6,240 nucleotides of DNA from Desulfobacterales bacterium (GTDB lineage: Bacteria; Desulfobacterota; Desulfobacteria; Desulfobacterales; C00003060), in assembly GCA_030668505.1 (NCBI GenBank), contig DAOUTV010000113.1, positions 1 through 6,240 on the forward strand. The letters are read 5' to 3'. Of this stretch, positions 5,269 to 6,240 are shown piece by piece. The position numbers and the translations under genes were made by a program. The first letter of the stretch is position 1. Every line of letters starts with the position of its first letter. A model generated the notes under the pieces. That model searched no databases and was not told the origin of the DNA. It saw nothing but the letters and a program-made list of their open reading frames with translations.

Positions 5269-6240
5269 CCTTCACGGGGCACATCTGGTAAGAGCCATGC
5301 GGGCGCTCGACCCCGGCCTTGATTTCTTCGGAGTAGGTGGAAACGACCTTCGACAGGCCGGCGTTCACCTAATGGTTGACAATTCCCAAATAGCTGTCGT
5401 CGGGATTTCAGAGGCCTTCTTGAAGTTCAAAATCATTCTGAGTGCTCTCAGGATTGTCAAGAAAGGGCTAAATAGACTTCGCCCTGCCCTCCTTATTTTG
5501 ATTGATTTTCCGGACTTTAACCTGCACGTTGCCTCGGTAGCCAAGAAGCTGGGCATTCCTGTCTTGTATTACATTAGTCCGCAAGTATGGGCGTGGCGCA
5601 CGGGAAGGGTAAAAAAGATCAAAAACGTGGTTGATCATATGGTCGTGATCTTCCCTTTCGAGGTAGACTTTTACAAGAAATCAAATGTCCCCGTGACCTT
5701 TGTCGGGCATCCTCTCTTAGACAGCATGAAGTATAGGGCATCCGGGGAGAAAAAGGAAAATCTCACAGGAGACAGCTTGATGATCGGGCTGCTTCCCGGG
5801 AGCCGAAACGGGGAGGTAGCGCGTCTCCTTCCCACCATGGTGCAGGCGGCAGATATTCTTTCGGAACAGCTTCCGGGTATCCGCTTTGCCATACCTGTGG
5901 CCTCTACGGTGGACACGACCCTGGTAGAGGACATTGTTGAAAGAGGAACCTCCTCAAGGCCTTTGATCCTGCATGATGGGCTTAGAGACGTCCTGGATGA
6001 GGCTGCACTGGTTATAACAGCTTCTGGGACCGTGACATTAGAGGCGGCCATAACGGGAACGCCCATGATCATCGTGTATAAAATATCGCCCCTCAGTTAC
6101 TGGCTTGGAAAGCGCCTGATTCGCGTAAAACATATCGGCATGGCCAACTTGGTTGCTGATAGACCGATCGTGCCAGAGCTGATTCAGCACGAAGCGTCGG
6201 CTGAAAATATTGCCGGCCGGGTGTTACAAATGCTCAGAGA
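5228..6240 (+). CDS. lpxB: LpxB, lipid A disaccharide synthase (partial, 3' end outside window)
   Basis: LpxB joins UDP-2,3-diacylglucosamine to lipid X, forming the beta-1,6-linked lipid A disaccharide 1-phosphate and releasing UDP. It is a GT-B glycosyltransferase (family GT19) on the cytoplasmic face of the inner membrane. The frame is open from ATG 5228 to the right edge, giving 337 residues of an expected 380 or so. Visible motifs are IAGEASGDLHGAHL (7-20), VVGISEA (57-63), IDFPDFN (92-98), SPQVWAWR (117-124), VGHPLLDS (159-166), LLPGSRNGE (188-196, donor-domain start) and ASGTVTLEAAITGTPMIIVYK (265-285), whose Glu lies in the nucleotide-binding region. No internal stop or frameshift was found on translating the whole stretch. 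The start at 5228 gives the standard family N-terminus, MKKIMIIAGEASGD, but lacks its own ribosome binding site. An in-frame TGA at 5189-5191 bounds any earlier start. Confidence 0.96.
   Translation, partial: MKKIMIIAGEASGDLHGAHLVRAMRALDPGLDFFGVGGNDLRQAGVHLMVDNSQIAVVGISEAFLKFKIILSALRIVKKGLNRLRPALLILIDFPDFNLHVASVAKKLGIPVLYYISPQVWAWRTGRVKKIKNVVDHMVVIFPFEVDFYKKSNVPVTFVGHPLLDSMKYRASGEKKENLTGDSLMIGLLPGSRNGEVARLLPTMVQAADILSEQLPGIRFAIPVASTVDTTLVEDIVERGTSSRPLILHDGLRDVLDEAALVITASGTVTLEAAITGTPMIIVYKISPLSYWLGKRLIRVKHIGMANLVADRPIVPELIQHEASAENIAGRVLQMLR

Noticed and set aside
5671..6072. Long reverse-strand open frame opposite lpxB
   Set aside because: It is the complement of a clearly coding LpxB frame with conserved motifs. 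The translated reverse protein is low-complexity in Ser/Val/Arg with no recognisable domain.

Overview
The window is one strand of a conserved outer-membrane biogenesis and lipid A gene cluster. In order it holds the 3' end of bamA, skp (ompH-like), lpxD, fabZ, lpxA, lpxI, a Gfo/Idh/MocA-family oxidoreductase, and lpxB, which runs off the right edge. All genes are on the + strand. The organism is diderm and makes lipopolysaccharide. LpxI in place of LpxH, with an oxidoreductase between lpxI and lpxB, fits Desulfobacterota (the former Deltaproteobacteria). This assignment rests on recalled synteny and protein style, not on a database search.

The genes form one functional series. BamA inserts outer-membrane barrels, and Skp carries unfolded barrels across the periplasm. 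LpxA adds the first 3-hydroxyacyl chain to UDP-GlcNAc and LpxD adds the second. FabZ belongs to the fatty-acid cycle that draws on the same 3-hydroxyacyl-ACP pool. LpxI cleaves UDP-2,3-diacylglucosamine to lipid X, and LpxB joins lipid X to a second UDP-diacylglucosamine to give the lipid A disaccharide. LpxC, which acts between LpxA and LpxD, is not in this window. The oxidoreductase resembles in family and position the GnnA-type UDP-GlcNAc 3-dehydrogenases, but no GnnB-type aminotransferase is visible here.

Spacing is tight: 26 nt between bamA and skp, 25 nt between lpxD and fabZ, a 4-nt overlap of fabZ and lpxA, 1 nt between lpxA and lpxI, and 58 nt between the oxidoreductase and lpxB. The two exceptions are the gaps before lpxD (169 nt) and before the oxidoreductase (176 nt). 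Both gaps are filled by copies of the same repeat element, in the same orientation. Its arms are inverted and built from 9-10 nt units of the type CTAAAGTG(NN). The elements bracket lpxD-fabZ-lpxA-lpxI, and the second copy contributes the lpxI stop codon.

The coding part is a standard lipid A operon. The least explained features are the repeat pair, the start region of lpxB (where a good ribosome binding site leads into a different frame), and the unassigned oxidoreductase. I saw no tRNA, rRNA, CRISPR array, transposase or convincing factor-independent terminator.
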